The notes under the pieces are model-generated. The model was not told where the DNA came from. It made no database searches and saw only the letters and a list, made by a program, of their open reading frames with translations. A stretch of DNA of 64,000 nt from Candidatus Kirkpatrickella diaphorinae (lineage in GTDB: Bacteria > Pseudomonadota > Alphaproteobacteria > Acetobacterales > Acetobacteraceae), in assembly GCF_025736875.1 (NCBI RefSeq), contig NZ_CP107052.1, forward strand, positions 1,042,001-1,106,000, in the 5' to 3' direction. Positions 1 to 8,338 of the stretch are shown piece after piece. Both the position numbers and the translations under genes were made by a program. Position 1 is the stretch's first letter. Each line of letters begins with the position of its first letter.

Positions 1-682
1 TGCGCGCCCGGGCGCACAACCATTTCTACTGAAGCTGGATGCGGAGACAGGCGCGTTACAATCCCGCATTGATGCAAGCCCGGATGTTTATGACGGGACA
101 AGCCGCTTCATCGCCATCGCGGCACATGGGCCGATGATCTATCTCGCTGATGAGGGCGATGCGGCACTCGTCACTTATGACCTTGAGAAAAAGATCTGGC
201 GTCGGTTTTTCGCCCATTATCCGGCGATGCTCGGGCAGCGTCCCATGAATATTGGTGGGCAGGAGGTGCGCGCTGCGGATGGGCGTCCCTTGCAGCGCAA
301 TATTTCACACCTCGCGCTCCAGCGGGATGGCGCATGGCTTTATCTTCAGACACCGACCGGCCCCCTCTACCGTCTGAAAACGGAGCTTCTGCGTGACCCG
401 GAATTCACCCCCGTTGAATTGATGGAAAGCCTGACGGAATGGCGGCGCACGCCGACCATTGGTGGCCTCACAATCGGCCCGGATAACACGCTTTATATCA
501 TTGACCGGAGTGAAGGCCGCCTGCTCTCATTTGATGCGGGTCGCAACCCTTTCATGCAGCTTGCCGATCATAGATTTGTGGACGCGCAGACACCTTATGC
601 CGACCCCATCACAAACGAGATTTACGTTGCTGCCGGGTCGGAACTTCTGGGCGTGACGCCGCACCGGAATCCGCAACCATGA
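1..682 (+). CDS. Major royal jelly/SMP-30-like protein, 3' part
   Basis: The reading frame is open from base 2, so the N-terminus (signal peptide and first propeller blades) lies outside the window; about 226 residues are visible. The visible part has repeated short beta-strand patterns such as YLADEGDAALVTYDL, GGLTIGPDNTLYIIDR and DPITNEIYVAAG, which fit the six-bladed propeller of the MRJP/yellow and SMP-30/gluconolactonase-like families. Bacterial members are usually secreted or periplasmic, and no enzymatic activity is firmly established for most. Family assignment is by pattern only; the substrate is unknown. It is followed 64 bases later by thrC on the same strand. Confidence 0.6.
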   Translation, partial: ARPGAQPFLLKLDAETGALQSRIDASPDVYDGTSRFIAIAAHGPMIYLADEGDAALVTYDLEKKIWRRFFAHYPAMLGQRPMNIGGQEVRAADGRPLQRNISHLALQRDGAWLYLQTPTGPLYRLKTELLRDPEFTPVELMESLTEWRRTPTIGGLTIGPDNTLYIIDRSEGRLLSFDAGRNPFMQLADHRFVDAQTPYADPITNEIYVAAGSELLGVTPHRNPQP

Positions 683-746
683 CAGCGATCATCGCCCGGA
701 TGGCCGGTCCCTCCCCGTACCAAAAAGAATGTGGTAGATTATTTTA

Positions 747-2147
747 ATGCTTTATCAATCAACGCGTGGCGCCATCCGAGGTAAGGATTTTTACGATGTT
801 CTCCTTGGCGGGCTGGCAGAGGATGGCGGGCTTTTTGTGCCCGAGACCTGGCCGCAATTCACACAGGATGACTGGCGCAGTCTGCGGGGCCTCTCTTATG
901 CGGCGCTCGCCGCGCGCGTCATTGCCCCTTTCACGCAGAATGTGCTGACCCTCCCTGAACTGGAAGGCTTCTGCAGAAAAGCCTATGCGCGTTTCGATCA
1001 CCCTTCCGTCACGCCTCTTGTAGAAATTGCGCCAGAGCAATATGCCATGGAGTTATTCCACGGCCCGACCTACGCGTTTAAAGATGTCGCCATGCAATTA
1101 CTGGGGCATCTTTTCGAAGACGCCCTGCAAAAGCGCGATCAGCACGTCACCATCGTCGGTGCGACGTCCGGCGATACCGGCTCCGCCGCGATTGAGGCTT
1201 TCAAAGGGCGGGATCGCGTTTCCATCGTCATCCTGCACCCTTATGGCCGGACATCCGATGTTCAGCGCCGCCAGATGACGAGCGTCACCAAAGCCAACGT
1301 GCTGAATATCGCGATTGACGGCACATTTGATGATTGTCAGGATCTCGTCAAAGCCATGTTTGCCGACGCCCCCTTCAGGGAGGAGGTCGCGCTCTCTGCC
1401 GTCAACTCCATCAATTGGGCGCGGATCGCGGCGCAGATCCCTTATTACGTCCGGGCCGCCCTCGCTGTCGGTGCGCCGGATCGGGACGTCTCCTTCGCGG
1501 TGCCGACCGGTAATTTTGGCAATGTCCTCGCCGCATGGGTCGCGCAACGCATGGGCCTGCCCATCAGTCACTTCTGCATTGGCTCCAACAAAAATGACAT
1601 TCTGACCCGATTTATCCTCGATAATGATATGTCGGTGCAACCGGTTGCCCCCAGCCTGTCACCTTCCATGGATATTCAGGTCTCCAGTAATTTTGAGCGC
1701 CTTCTTTTTGAATTTCTGGGCCGGGACAGCGCCCTTTGCCGCACCACCATGCAGGGCTTCCGCCAGACCGGCCGGATGGCCGTACCGACGGAAGCATGGC
1801 ACGCGATCGGAACGCTCTTTAAAGCCCGTCGCCTGGATGATGCGCAGACGCGTGCGGAAATAAAACGTATCTTTGAGAGCAGCCATTATATTGCGGACCC
1901 GCATTCCGCCATCGGTATCGCCGCGGGTGCCGGAAATCAGAAGCCCGGCACCCCGATGATCGCCGCTGCCACGGCACACCCGGCGAAATTCCCGGATGCG
2001 ATTGAAGCAGCGCTCGGGTTCCGCCCGGACATGCCGCCCGCCTTGCAGGACATCATGCAGAAGCCGGAGCGATATGACAGGTTGGCCTGTGACCTCGGGC
2101 TTGTTCAGGACGCTGTCCGCGCCCACATCGCGGCTGACGCAAATTGA
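747..2147 (+). CDS. thrC: Threonine synthase
   Basis: PLP enzyme converting O-phosphohomoserine to threonine, the last step of the threonine pathway in the cytosol. The 466-residue length matches the long proteobacterial class. The cofactor lysine is K112 in HGPTYAFKD, and the phosphate-binding SGDTG loop is at 141-145. The N-terminal MLYQSTRG start is typical of the family; the upstream region is AT-rich but has only a weak Shine-Dalgarno sequence. The M16 peptidase gene begins 31 bases downstream, so the two may share a transcript, although their functions are unrelated. Confidence 0.95.
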   Translation: MLYQSTRGAIRGKDFYDVLLGGLAEDGGLFVPETWPQFTQDDWRSLRGLSYAALAARVIAPFTQNVLTLPELEGFCRKAYARFDHPSVTPLVEIAPEQYAMELFHGPTYAFKDVAMQLLGHLFEDALQKRDQHVTIVGATSGDTGSAAIEAFKGRDRVSIVILHPYGRTSDVQRRQMTSVTKANVLNIAIDGTFDDCQDLVKAMFADAPFREEVALSAVNSINWARIAAQIPYYVRAALAVGAPDRDVSFAVPTGNFGNVLAAWVAQRMGLPISHFCIGSNKNDILTRFILDNDMSVQPVAPSLSPSMDIQVSSNFERLLFEFLGRDSALCRTTMQGFRQTGRMAVPTEAWHAIGTLFKARRLDDAQTRAEIKRIFESSHYIADPHSAIGIAAGAGNQKPGTPMIAAATAHPAKFPDAIEAALGFRPDMPPALQDIMQKPERYDRLACDLGLVQDAVRAHIAADAN

Positions 2148-2178
2148 CACAGATGATTTCAGGAGATCCTCAGACCTT

Positions 2179-3444
2179 ATGACGGAACATTGCCAAATCA
2201 CCCGGTTGGATAACGGCCTGACCATTATCACTGAGAAATTGGACCGGGTCGAAACGGTATCGTTCGGCGCCTATGTCGCGTCCGGCACCCGCCATGAGGA
2301 AGCTGAGGAAAATGGCGTCGCGCATTTTCTTGAACATATGGCGTTCAAAGGCACAAAACGTCGAAGCGCCGCTGAGATTGCCGAGCAGATTGAAGATGTA
2401 GGCGGCCATATCAATGCCTATACAGCGCGTGAGCAGACCGCTTATTACGTCAAATTACTGAAGGATGATCTCGCCCTCGGCGTCGATATGATCGGCGACA
2501 TCCTGACGCACAGCACGTTTCTTGACCATGAATTTGAGCGTGAACGCGGTGTGATTTTGCAGGAGATCGGCCAGGCGAATGACACGCCGGACGACATTAT
2601 CTTCGACCAGTTTCAGGAAACGGCCTTTACGGACCAGCCCATGGGCCGCCCGACCCTCGGGACGGAAAAATTGATCCGCAACGTGCGGCGTGAGACGCTT
2701 CTTGCCTTCATGCAGCGAAATTACACGACGCACAATACGGTCATCGCCGCAGCGGGTGCCGTTTCACATCAGGATGTCGTCGCGATGGTCGAGACATCTT
2801 TCGCAGACCTGCCGACGCATAAGGCTCCTTCATGGGCACCGGCCACGTATGCAGGTGGGGAAATCGTGACGCATAGGGAGCTGGACCAGACACATATCGT
2901 TCTGGGTTATAAGGCGATTTCCTATCTTGATGATGATTACCACGCGGTCATGCTGCTTTCGACCCTGCTCGGTGGCGGCATGTCATCGCGCCTCTTTCAG
3001 GAAATCCGAGAAAAACGCGGCCTCGTTTATTCGGTCTATTCTTTCGTCCAGCCTTTTATGGATACGGGTCTTTTTGGCATTTACGCCGGCACGGCGGCGG
3101 AGGATGTGGCGACATTGCTCCCGGTCATAGAAATGGAACTGCAAAAGCTTGAAAACGGCTTTACCGACGCGGAACTTCGGCGCGGCAAGGCGCAGCTTAA
3201 ATCCTCTCTTCTGATGTCGCTCGAAAATACCGGAAGTCGCTGTGAGCAGATCGCCCGCCAGATGCAGATTTTCGGCCATACTATCCCGACCTCGGAAACA
3301 ATCGCCAAAATTGACCGCGTTTCGGGAGACGACATTCTGCACGCGGCCCGCAAGATCTTCTCAACACCGCCCACCCGTGCCTCTGTCGGGCCGATCAAGG
3401 AGCTGCCCCCGCTGCGCCACGCCGCCATTTGTCCCGTCGCATGA
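2179..3444 (+). CDS. M16 family zinc metallopeptidase
   Basis: A 421-residue peptidase related to mitochondrial processing peptidase and bacterial PqqL/YmxG-type proteases. The inverted zinc motif HFLEH lies at 49-53, with the third ligand probably E129 about 76 residues on, so the active site looks intact. I chose the ATG preceded by a purine-rich CAGGAGATCC; the frame stays open upstream into thrC, but that extension is only overlap. The C-terminal half carries the second, non-catalytic M16 fold (RLFQEIREKRGLVYSV). The stop codon overlaps the pmbA start (ATGA), implying translational coupling. Confidence 0.88.
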   Translation: MTEHCQITRLDNGLTIITEKLDRVETVSFGAYVASGTRHEEAEENGVAHFLEHMAFKGTKRRSAAEIAEQIEDVGGHINAYTAREQTAYYVKLLKDDLALGVDMIGDILTHSTFLDHEFERERGVILQEIGQANDTPDDIIFDQFQETAFTDQPMGRPTLGTEKLIRNVRRETLLAFMQRNYTTHNTVIAAAGAVSHQDVVAMVETSFADLPTHKAPSWAPATYAGGEIVTHRELDQTHIVLGYKAISYLDDDYHAVMLLSTLLGGGMSSRLFQEIREKRGLVYSVYSFVQPFMDTGLFGIYAGTAAEDVATLLPVIEMELQKLENGFTDAELRRGKAQLKSSLLMSLENTGSRCEQIARQMQIFGHTIPTSETIAKIDRVSGDDILHAARKIFSTPPTRASVGPIKELPPLRHAAICPVA

Positions 3445-4781
3445 AAACGCAGGAAGATCTCCTCAGCGCCCTGCTGGATGCGGCCAAAAAAGCAGGCGCC
3501 GACCAGGCTGATGCGATGCTGGTTGAGGCCACGTCTCTTTCAACAACGATCCGGCAGGGTCGGTTGGAGGATACGGAACATGCGCAGACCGTCAAACTCG
3601 GCTTGCGCGTGTTTTCGGGGCAGCGCGTGGCGAATGTCTCCAGCACCGTCACAAAGAAGGAGAGCTTCGCGCGGTTGGCGTCTCATGCTGTCACCATGGC
3701 GCGCGCCCTGCCCGAAAACCCTCATGCGGGCCTGGCTTCCCAAGACATGAAAGGGCAGCTTTCCGCGAGGGAAATGCGCCTGGCAGACCCGACCCCCGAT
3801 GTCACCATCGCGCAGCTTCAGGAGGCTTCTCGCATTGCGGAGGAAAGCGCATTGGCGGGAGACGGCATCACAAAAAGCAATGGAGCCTCCGCCTCATCCT
3901 GGCGCGCACGCACATCTTTAGCCGATAGTGACGGGTTTATGGCGCAGAGTGAGGAGACGATCTTCGGCGCAAGCGTCAGCGTGATTGCGGGCCAGGGCGA
4001 TCACATGCAACGCGATTACGCCTCTCACGTCACGCGTCATTGGGGTGATCTCGATTCACCCGCAATGCTTGGGCAGGATGCAGCCTCTCGGGCGAAAAAC
4101 CGTCTTAACCCGCGCAAGCCCCGCACCGGGCGGATGGCGGCCGTGTTTGACCCACGTGTCTCGGGCAGTTTGCTGGGCCATCTGGCTGCCGCGCTGAATG
4201 GTATGGCGGTTGCGCGCGGCACCTCATTCCTTGCAGCTTCACGAGGCCGGCAGGTGCTTCCCGCCGGGTTGCATGTTATTGATGACCCGACACGCCCGGC
4301 AGGGCTGGCCTCACGCCTATTTGACGGTGAAGGCGTGCGGCCGCAAGCTTTGACATTGATTGAGGATGGGCACCTTCAGAACTGGCTTCTGGACCGGACG
4401 AGCGCCTCTCACCTCAACCTCCCTAATAATGGATGCGCACGGCGTGCCCCGGGTGGCGTCCCCGCCCCGACAAGCAGCAATCTTTACCTTTCCGGTGGGC
4501 AGGGAAGCCCGGCGGACCTCATCGCGGATATCGTTGAAGGTGTCTTTATCACTGAGATGATCGGATCGACCATTAATATGCTGACCGGGGACTATAGTCG
4601 CGGGGCGTCAGGTTTTATGATAAAAAATGGTAAAATTGCCGAACCTGTTGCGGGGATGACCGTTGCAGGACAGTTAAGCAATATGTTTCTTAACATATAT
4701 GCAGCAGACGACCTCACCTTCCGACGCAGTATCAATGCGCCAACATTGCGCATTAATGATATGATGATCGCGGGCGAGTAG
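3441..4781 (+). CDS. pmbA: TldE/PmbA-type metalloprotease subunit
   Basis: A 446-residue PmbA homologue. In the characterised enterobacterial pair, TldD and TldE (PmbA) form a heteromeric protease that processes small peptides such as microcins and CcdA; TldD carries the zinc site. The N-terminal region (GADQADAMLVEATSLSTTIRQG) and the C-terminal stretch with GCARRAPGG and SRGASGFMIKNG are family hallmarks. ATG at the overlap with the peptidase gene is preferred to an in-frame TTG twelve bases upstream. No tldD is present in this window. Its position directly behind an M16 peptidase suggests a proteolysis unit, which is inference. Confidence 0.85.
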   Translation: MKTQEDLLSALLDAAKKAGADQADAMLVEATSLSTTIRQGRLEDTEHAQTVKLGLRVFSGQRVANVSSTVTKKESFARLASHAVTMARALPENPHAGLASQDMKGQLSAREMRLADPTPDVTIAQLQEASRIAEESALAGDGITKSNGASASSWRARTSLADSDGFMAQSEETIFGASVSVIAGQGDHMQRDYASHVTRHWGDLDSPAMLGQDAASRAKNRLNPRKPRTGRMAAVFDPRVSGSLLGHLAAALNGMAVARGTSFLAASRGRQVLPAGLHVIDDPTRPAGLASRLFDGEGVRPQALTLIEDGHLQNWLLDRTSASHLNLPNNGCARRAPGGVPAPTSSNLYLSGGQGSPADLIADIVEGVFITEMIGSTINMLTGDYSRGASGFMIKNGKIAEPVAGMTVAGQLSNMFLNIYAADDLTFRRSINAPTLRINDMMIAGE

Positions 4782-4795
4782 TTGGAATACGGATC

Positions 4796-5755
4796 ATGAA
4801 GAAACTCAGTATTTATGCGCTCCTTGCAGCGCTTATCATCAGCACCTCCGGAATGGACGCCATGGCGCGCGCGGGCGGCGGCGGGTCCTTTGGCAGTCGG
4901 GGTGGCCGCACATGGTCGGCCCCGCCCATGACACGGACGGCCCCCTTTGCCGCGCGTCCTTTTGATCGCAGTTATACGCCGCGCACCCCGCCCAGCGCGG
5001 CGCGGCCCTGGGGCGCGCAACGGCCGATGGGGGCGCCGGGTATGGGGTTCGCACGCCGTAACCCGCTCATGACAGGTTTCCTCGGGGGGATGCTGGGGGC
5101 CGGTTTATTCGGCATGTTGTCGGGTCACGGCTTCTTCGGCGGTGTTGGCGGGATGGGCAGCCTCCTCGGCGTCATCATCCAGCTCTTCCTGTTGTTCATC
5201 GTGGTGAGATGGGCTGTGCGGCTTTTCACACGAAATGGCGCGCCGGTGCAGGGTCAATATAACGGCGTCACACCCCCACGAAATGAGGCAGCGCCCGGCC
5301 CTTACGGTTTCTCATCCAATGCGACACCGGGTTTCGGCAGTCAGAACGTCACCATCAGCGCCGAGGATTATCAGACATTCCAGCGCCTTCTCGTGGATGT
5401 GCAGGCAGCCTGGAGTGCGCAGAATGTGCAGGCTCTCTCCACGATGGCCACGCCGGAAATGACGTCATATTTCAACCAGCAATTGACGGATTATGCCAGT
5501 CGCGGCGCGCGAAATGTTACCTCCAATGTCACCTTCCTGAATGGAGACCTTGCCGAAGCTTGGCGAGAGGGGCGGCTTGTCTATGCGACGGTCGCGATGC
5601 GCTATAGTCTGATCGACATCACAACGGACCAGATGGGCCATGTGATTGATGGAAGCCAGACGGAGCCTCAGATCGTGACGGAGCTTTGGAGTTTTGTCCG
5701 AGCCGATGGCCGCGGGAATTGGGTGCTTTCCGCAATACAGCAGGCGGGCGGCTGA
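4796..5755 (+). CDS. Tim44-domain membrane protein
   Basis: A 319-residue protein with an N-terminal signal-like helix (about 1-24), a Gly/Arg/Pro-rich low-complexity segment (about 25-85), glycine-rich hydrophobic stretches and one clear membrane helix (about 122-142), then a soluble C-terminal domain from about 185 that resembles the Tim44/MBA1 fold (ITAEDYQTFQRLLVDVQAAWSAQN-type start, ending VLSAIQQAGG). Alphaproteobacterial relatives such as TimA are inner-membrane proteins of uncertain role, possibly in protein biogenesis or respiratory-complex maturation. It starts 14 bases after pmbA and is probably the last gene of that unit. Confidence 0.75.
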   Translation: MKKLSIYALLAALIISTSGMDAMARAGGGGSFGSRGGRTWSAPPMTRTAPFAARPFDRSYTPRTPPSAARPWGAQRPMGAPGMGFARRNPLMTGFLGGMLGAGLFGMLSGHGFFGGVGGMGSLLGVIIQLFLLFIVVRWAVRLFTRNGAPVQGQYNGVTPPRNEAAPGPYGFSSNATPGFGSQNVTISAEDYQTFQRLLVDVQAAWSAQNVQALSTMATPEMTSYFNQQLTDYASRGARNVTSNVTFLNGDLAEAWREGRLVYATVAMRYSLIDITTDQMGHVIDGSQTEPQIVTELWSFVRADGRGNWVLSAIQQAGG

Positions 5756-5773
5756 CTTCCCCGCCACCCGGGC

Positions 5774-5815
5774 GGCACGTGTCAAGCTGGTGATTTGTTG
5801 CCAGCCTGACGTGCC
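5774..5815. repeat. Inverted repeat between convergent genes
   Basis: The arms GGCACGT...GCTGG and CCAGC...ACGTGCC can pair over about 12 bases with a small internal loop and a ten-base apical loop. It sits between two convergent genes and could form a bidirectional RNA stem. There is no following U-tract on either strand, so a canonical intrinsic terminator is not supported. Confidence 0.35.
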
Positions 5816-5905
5816 GGTGGTGGGGCGTGTTGACTGGGCCAGGTGAAATGACGAGGCTGGTTTAGAAAAACAGCGCGTCATCCTCGCGCATGTCGGCGTG
5901 ATTGA

Positions 5906-6037
5906 CTACAGAGAAATCCACGCAATGGCGAAAAGGCACAGCCACAGAAAGGCCATGCCCGCCATCATCGCCCAGAAACGCTGCTGCTGCGGTGACCGCT
6001 TCCTCGGTGACTGACGTCGTGACTTAACTTGCGTCAT
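5906..6037 (-). CDS. Small CoxF-like membrane protein
   Basis: A 43-residue reading frame: a very basic N-terminal 20 residues (MTQVKSRRQSPRKRSPQQQR) followed by one membrane helix (FWAMMAGMAFLWLCLFAIAW). Its ATG overlaps the ctaB stop in an ATGA arrangement, which strongly suggests translation. In many alphaproteobacteria a small one-helix protein called CoxF follows ctaB in cytochrome oxidase operons; size, charge pattern and position match, though sequence similarity cannot be measured here. Here it survives without coxG/ctaG or coxC. It is the last gene of the unit and faces the convergent Tim44-domain gene. Confidence 0.6.
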   Translation of the reverse strand: MTQVKSRRQSPRKRSPQQQRFWAMMAGMAFLWLCLFAIAWISL

Positions 6038-6978
6038 GACAGGAAAACCCGATCAATAAGAAGCGCGAGGAAGAGGAGAAAAAGATAGAGAAGGGAATAT
6101 CGGAAAGCCCGCCGCGCCGGCTTATCTACGGTGAGACTTTGCCCGTCACGATCCTGAGGATCACGCAGTACACCCAGCGCCATGATTAAAAAGCCAAGGC
6201 CCAGAAGCCCAGCCGCCATGTTATAAAGCGGGCCTGCAAGATGATAGAACCCCGGCACGAGAGAGGCCGCCACCAGAATGACCGTATAAGTCAGGATCTG
6301 CCACCTTGTATGGCGCGGACCTTTGACCACGGGTAACATCGGTATGCCAGCGCGCGTGTAGTCCTTACATGCGTAGAGGGAAAGCGACCAGAAATGCGGC
6401 GGCGTCCATAAAAACACGATTGCGAACATGATGACGGGCAAAAGATGCAAAGTGCCCGTGGCGGCAGCGTAACCAATCATGGGCGGGAAAGCCCCGGCCG
6501 CCCCGCCAATGACGATGTTTTGCGGCGTCCGGCGTTTGAGCCAGATTGTATAAATGACGGCGTAGAAGAAGATTGAAAAAGCGAGGATGGCCGCAGCAAG
6601 CGCGTTACTCGCCAGCCAGAGCAATATAACGGATAGGACGGAAAGCACGATCCCGTAAGTCAGCGCCCGGTCAGGGTCCATGCGGTGGTCCGGAATCGGC
6701 CTGACGGATGTCCGCCGCATGATTGCGTCAATATCCCGATCATACCACATATTAATGGCGCCCGCCGCCCCGGCCCCGATGCAGATGCAGAAAATATCGA
6801 TGAAGGCCAGGATGACAGGCGGCCATTGCGGCGCCACAGCCATACCGGCAGCCCCTGTAAACACGACGAGTGAGATGACACGTGGTTTGAGGAGCGCCAG
6901 CCAATCGGCCATCGTCGCGCCTTCTTCAGGCACGAATGGCGTTGATTGATGGATTGAGGTCACCGGCTCGGCGCGCAT
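6034..6978 (-). CDS. ctaB: Protoheme IX farnesyltransferase (heme O synthase)
   Basis: UbiA-type polytopic membrane enzyme that transfers farnesyl to heme B to make heme O for bo3- or aa3-type oxidases. The first Asp-rich motif N76-x3-D80-x3-D84 (NMWYDRDID) and the second conserved YTIWLKRRTPQNIVIGG segment are both intact. I start at MRAEPVTS because GAAGAGGGGG precedes it at good spacing; the frame stays open 34 codons further, into the upstream gene. The resulting 314 residues match the family. It lies 13 bases after the COX1-like gene and overlaps the small CoxF-like frame. Confidence 0.93.
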   Translation of the reverse strand: MRAEPVTSIHQSTPFVPEEGATMADWLALLKPRVISLVVFTGAAGMAVAPQWPPVILAFIDIFCICIGAGAAGAINMWYDRDIDAIMRRTSVRPIPDHRMDPDRALTYGIVLSVLSVILLWLASNALAAAILAFSIFFYAVIYTIWLKRRTPQNIVIGGAAGAFPPMIGYAAATGTLHLLPVIMFAIVFLWTPPHFWSLSLYACKDYTRAGIPMLPVVKGPRHTRWQILTYTVILVAASLVPGFYHLAGPLYNMAAGLLGLGFLIMALGVLRDPQDRDGQSLTVDKPARRAFRYSLLYLFLLFLALLIDRVFLS

Positions 6979-6991
6979 AAAGGCCCCCTCT

Positions 6992-8203
6992 TCAAACCCT
7001 GTGCGACATTTCAATGTGCGGCGATGTCGCCTGCCCATCGCGCGTGCAGAGGACAAGACGCAGAAGCAGCACCCCAACAAAAGCGAGACAGAGCGACATC
7101 ATCAAATGCCCGATGGACTGCGCCGCAGGCCAAGGCGCCATTGACAGAAACACGCCGGAGAAAAACGTCGAAAAATGGAGGATGCCGAATAATGGTGAGA
7201 CCACAATCATCGATTGGGCACGCTGCCACGCATAGAAACTGCCGAAAAGCGCGCAGATGGCGGCGAAAAGAGTTATGGCATGTTCCGCCATGCCGGTCGG
7301 GCTTCTCCATTGCAGCACGCCATCCGCCACCAATAAAAGCATCGCCCCGATGGACCAGATGATGGCGGCGATATCCTGTCGCACCGGTCGCCAAAGCTGG
7401 CGGATGAAAATCGCAATAACGGCGATACTCGGCACACTCAGCCAGGCCAAGGCGACGTGACCCGCCTGAAGCACGCCAATCGTGAAGAATTTCAGCCAGA
7501 TCACAGGAACAGCCAGCCCAATAAAGCTGATCAGCACGATCAATGGGATGGAAGGTGCATGATCATCGGAAAAAAATGCAGATGACATCATCCCGATTGT
7601 CGCCGACATGGCGATGGCCTGAAGGGGCAAGGCAAAAACCCCGACAAAGAGGGACAGGCTGGCATTTGAAGCGGGAAGGATTTTGAGCGCCATCATCGCG
7701 ATAACAGGGGTGATGGCGATCAGCCCGGCCGACGTGGCCAACTCCGTCCATGCCAGACACGACATGTCGGCAAAACCTGTCCGACGATTTTCCAGAATGA
7801 AAATAACTGTATTGGTACTGAGAAGCGCCATACTAAGGGACCAAGCGATCAGGCTGTAAGCCATCCCGGGTGCGAAACCGCCGAGTGACGCGAGCGCGCA
7901 TCCGAGCCCGAGCATCAGGAGGGCCACGGCGACCCAGTCAATCGGGTGAAAACGCGCCTCAGGCCGGCCTAAAGCGGAAGGGAGAAGGAGTCGCCCCAAC
8001 CCGCCAAGAAATGCGGGGGTGATCACGTAAAATTCAAGCAGCACGCCATGGACAGCGCGCATCGCGCCCCCGGAAACACCGGTTTCGCGCAGGCCAAGCA
8101 AACCGCCAAGCGTACCTGCAATCAGGGAAATCATAAGCAGAAGGGCGCCTTGACGATTTTGAGAGATCATCATGCCCCGATAGATCGGCTTGCCCTGCGC
8201 CAT
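6992..8203 (-). CDS. Degenerate cytochrome oxidase subunit I-like protein
   Basis: A 403-residue polytopic protein with about 11-12 hydrophobic segments. Residues 50-80 (RAVHGVLLEFYVITPAFLGG...) align by eye with transmembrane helix 2 of heme-copper oxidase subunit I, including the histidine (H52) that ligates the low-spin heme. The region where helix VI should carry the GHPEVY copper/tyrosine motif has no such residues, and the HH pair of helix VII is also not apparent. It is therefore probably not a working oxidase core, but perhaps a heme-binding or assembly relative. Start chosen for a GGAGGG site eight bases upstream. The neighbour ctaB supports a heme/oxidase context. Confidence 0.6.
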   Translation of the reverse strand: MAQGKPIYRGMMISQNRQGALLLMISLIAGTLGGLLGLRETGVSGGAMRAVHGVLLEFYVITPAFLGGLGRLLLPSALGRPEARFHPIDWVAVALLMLGLGCALASLGGFAPGMAYSLIAWSLSMALLSTNTVIFILENRRTGFADMSCLAWTELATSAGLIAITPVIAMMALKILPASNASLSLFVGVFALPLQAIAMSATIGMMSSAFFSDDHAPSIPLIVLISFIGLAVPVIWLKFFTIGVLQAGHVALAWLSVPSIAVIAIFIRQLWRPVRQDIAAIIWSIGAMLLLVADGVLQWRSPTGMAEHAITLFAAICALFGSFYAWQRAQSMIVVSPLFGILHFSTFFSGVFLSMAPWPAAQSIGHLMMSLCLAFVGVLLLRLVLCTRDGQATSPHIEMSHRV

Positions 8204-8260
8204 CGTCAAGACCCTCCAAGCGCGAAGGGACGATGACGTGCCGTCGCGCTGCAAATATGC

Positions 8261-8283
8261 ACCAAATTGCGCCGCAATTTGGT
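8261..8283. promoter_or_regulatory. Perfect 23-bp palindrome upstream of COX1-like gene
   Basis: ACCAAATTGCG, one central C, then CGCAATTTGGT: eleven of eleven bases pair. It lies about 58 bases upstream of the COX1-like start and after the pmtA stop. The perfect symmetry and spacing suggest a dimeric regulator operator for the COX1-like/ctaB unit. As RNA from pmtA it could also be a hairpin, but no U-tract follows, so an operator is preferred. The cognate regulator is unknown. Confidence 0.45.
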
Positions 8284-8338
8284 TGATGGTCAGGGGTTTA
8301 GCACAAAATCGGCACCGCCCGCACCTGTTAAGACAATA

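Noticed and set aside
1996-2178. N-terminal extension of the M16 peptidase into thrC
   Set aside because: Lies in the thrC reading region, has no ribosome site and no family similarity; the ATG at 2179 has a good one.
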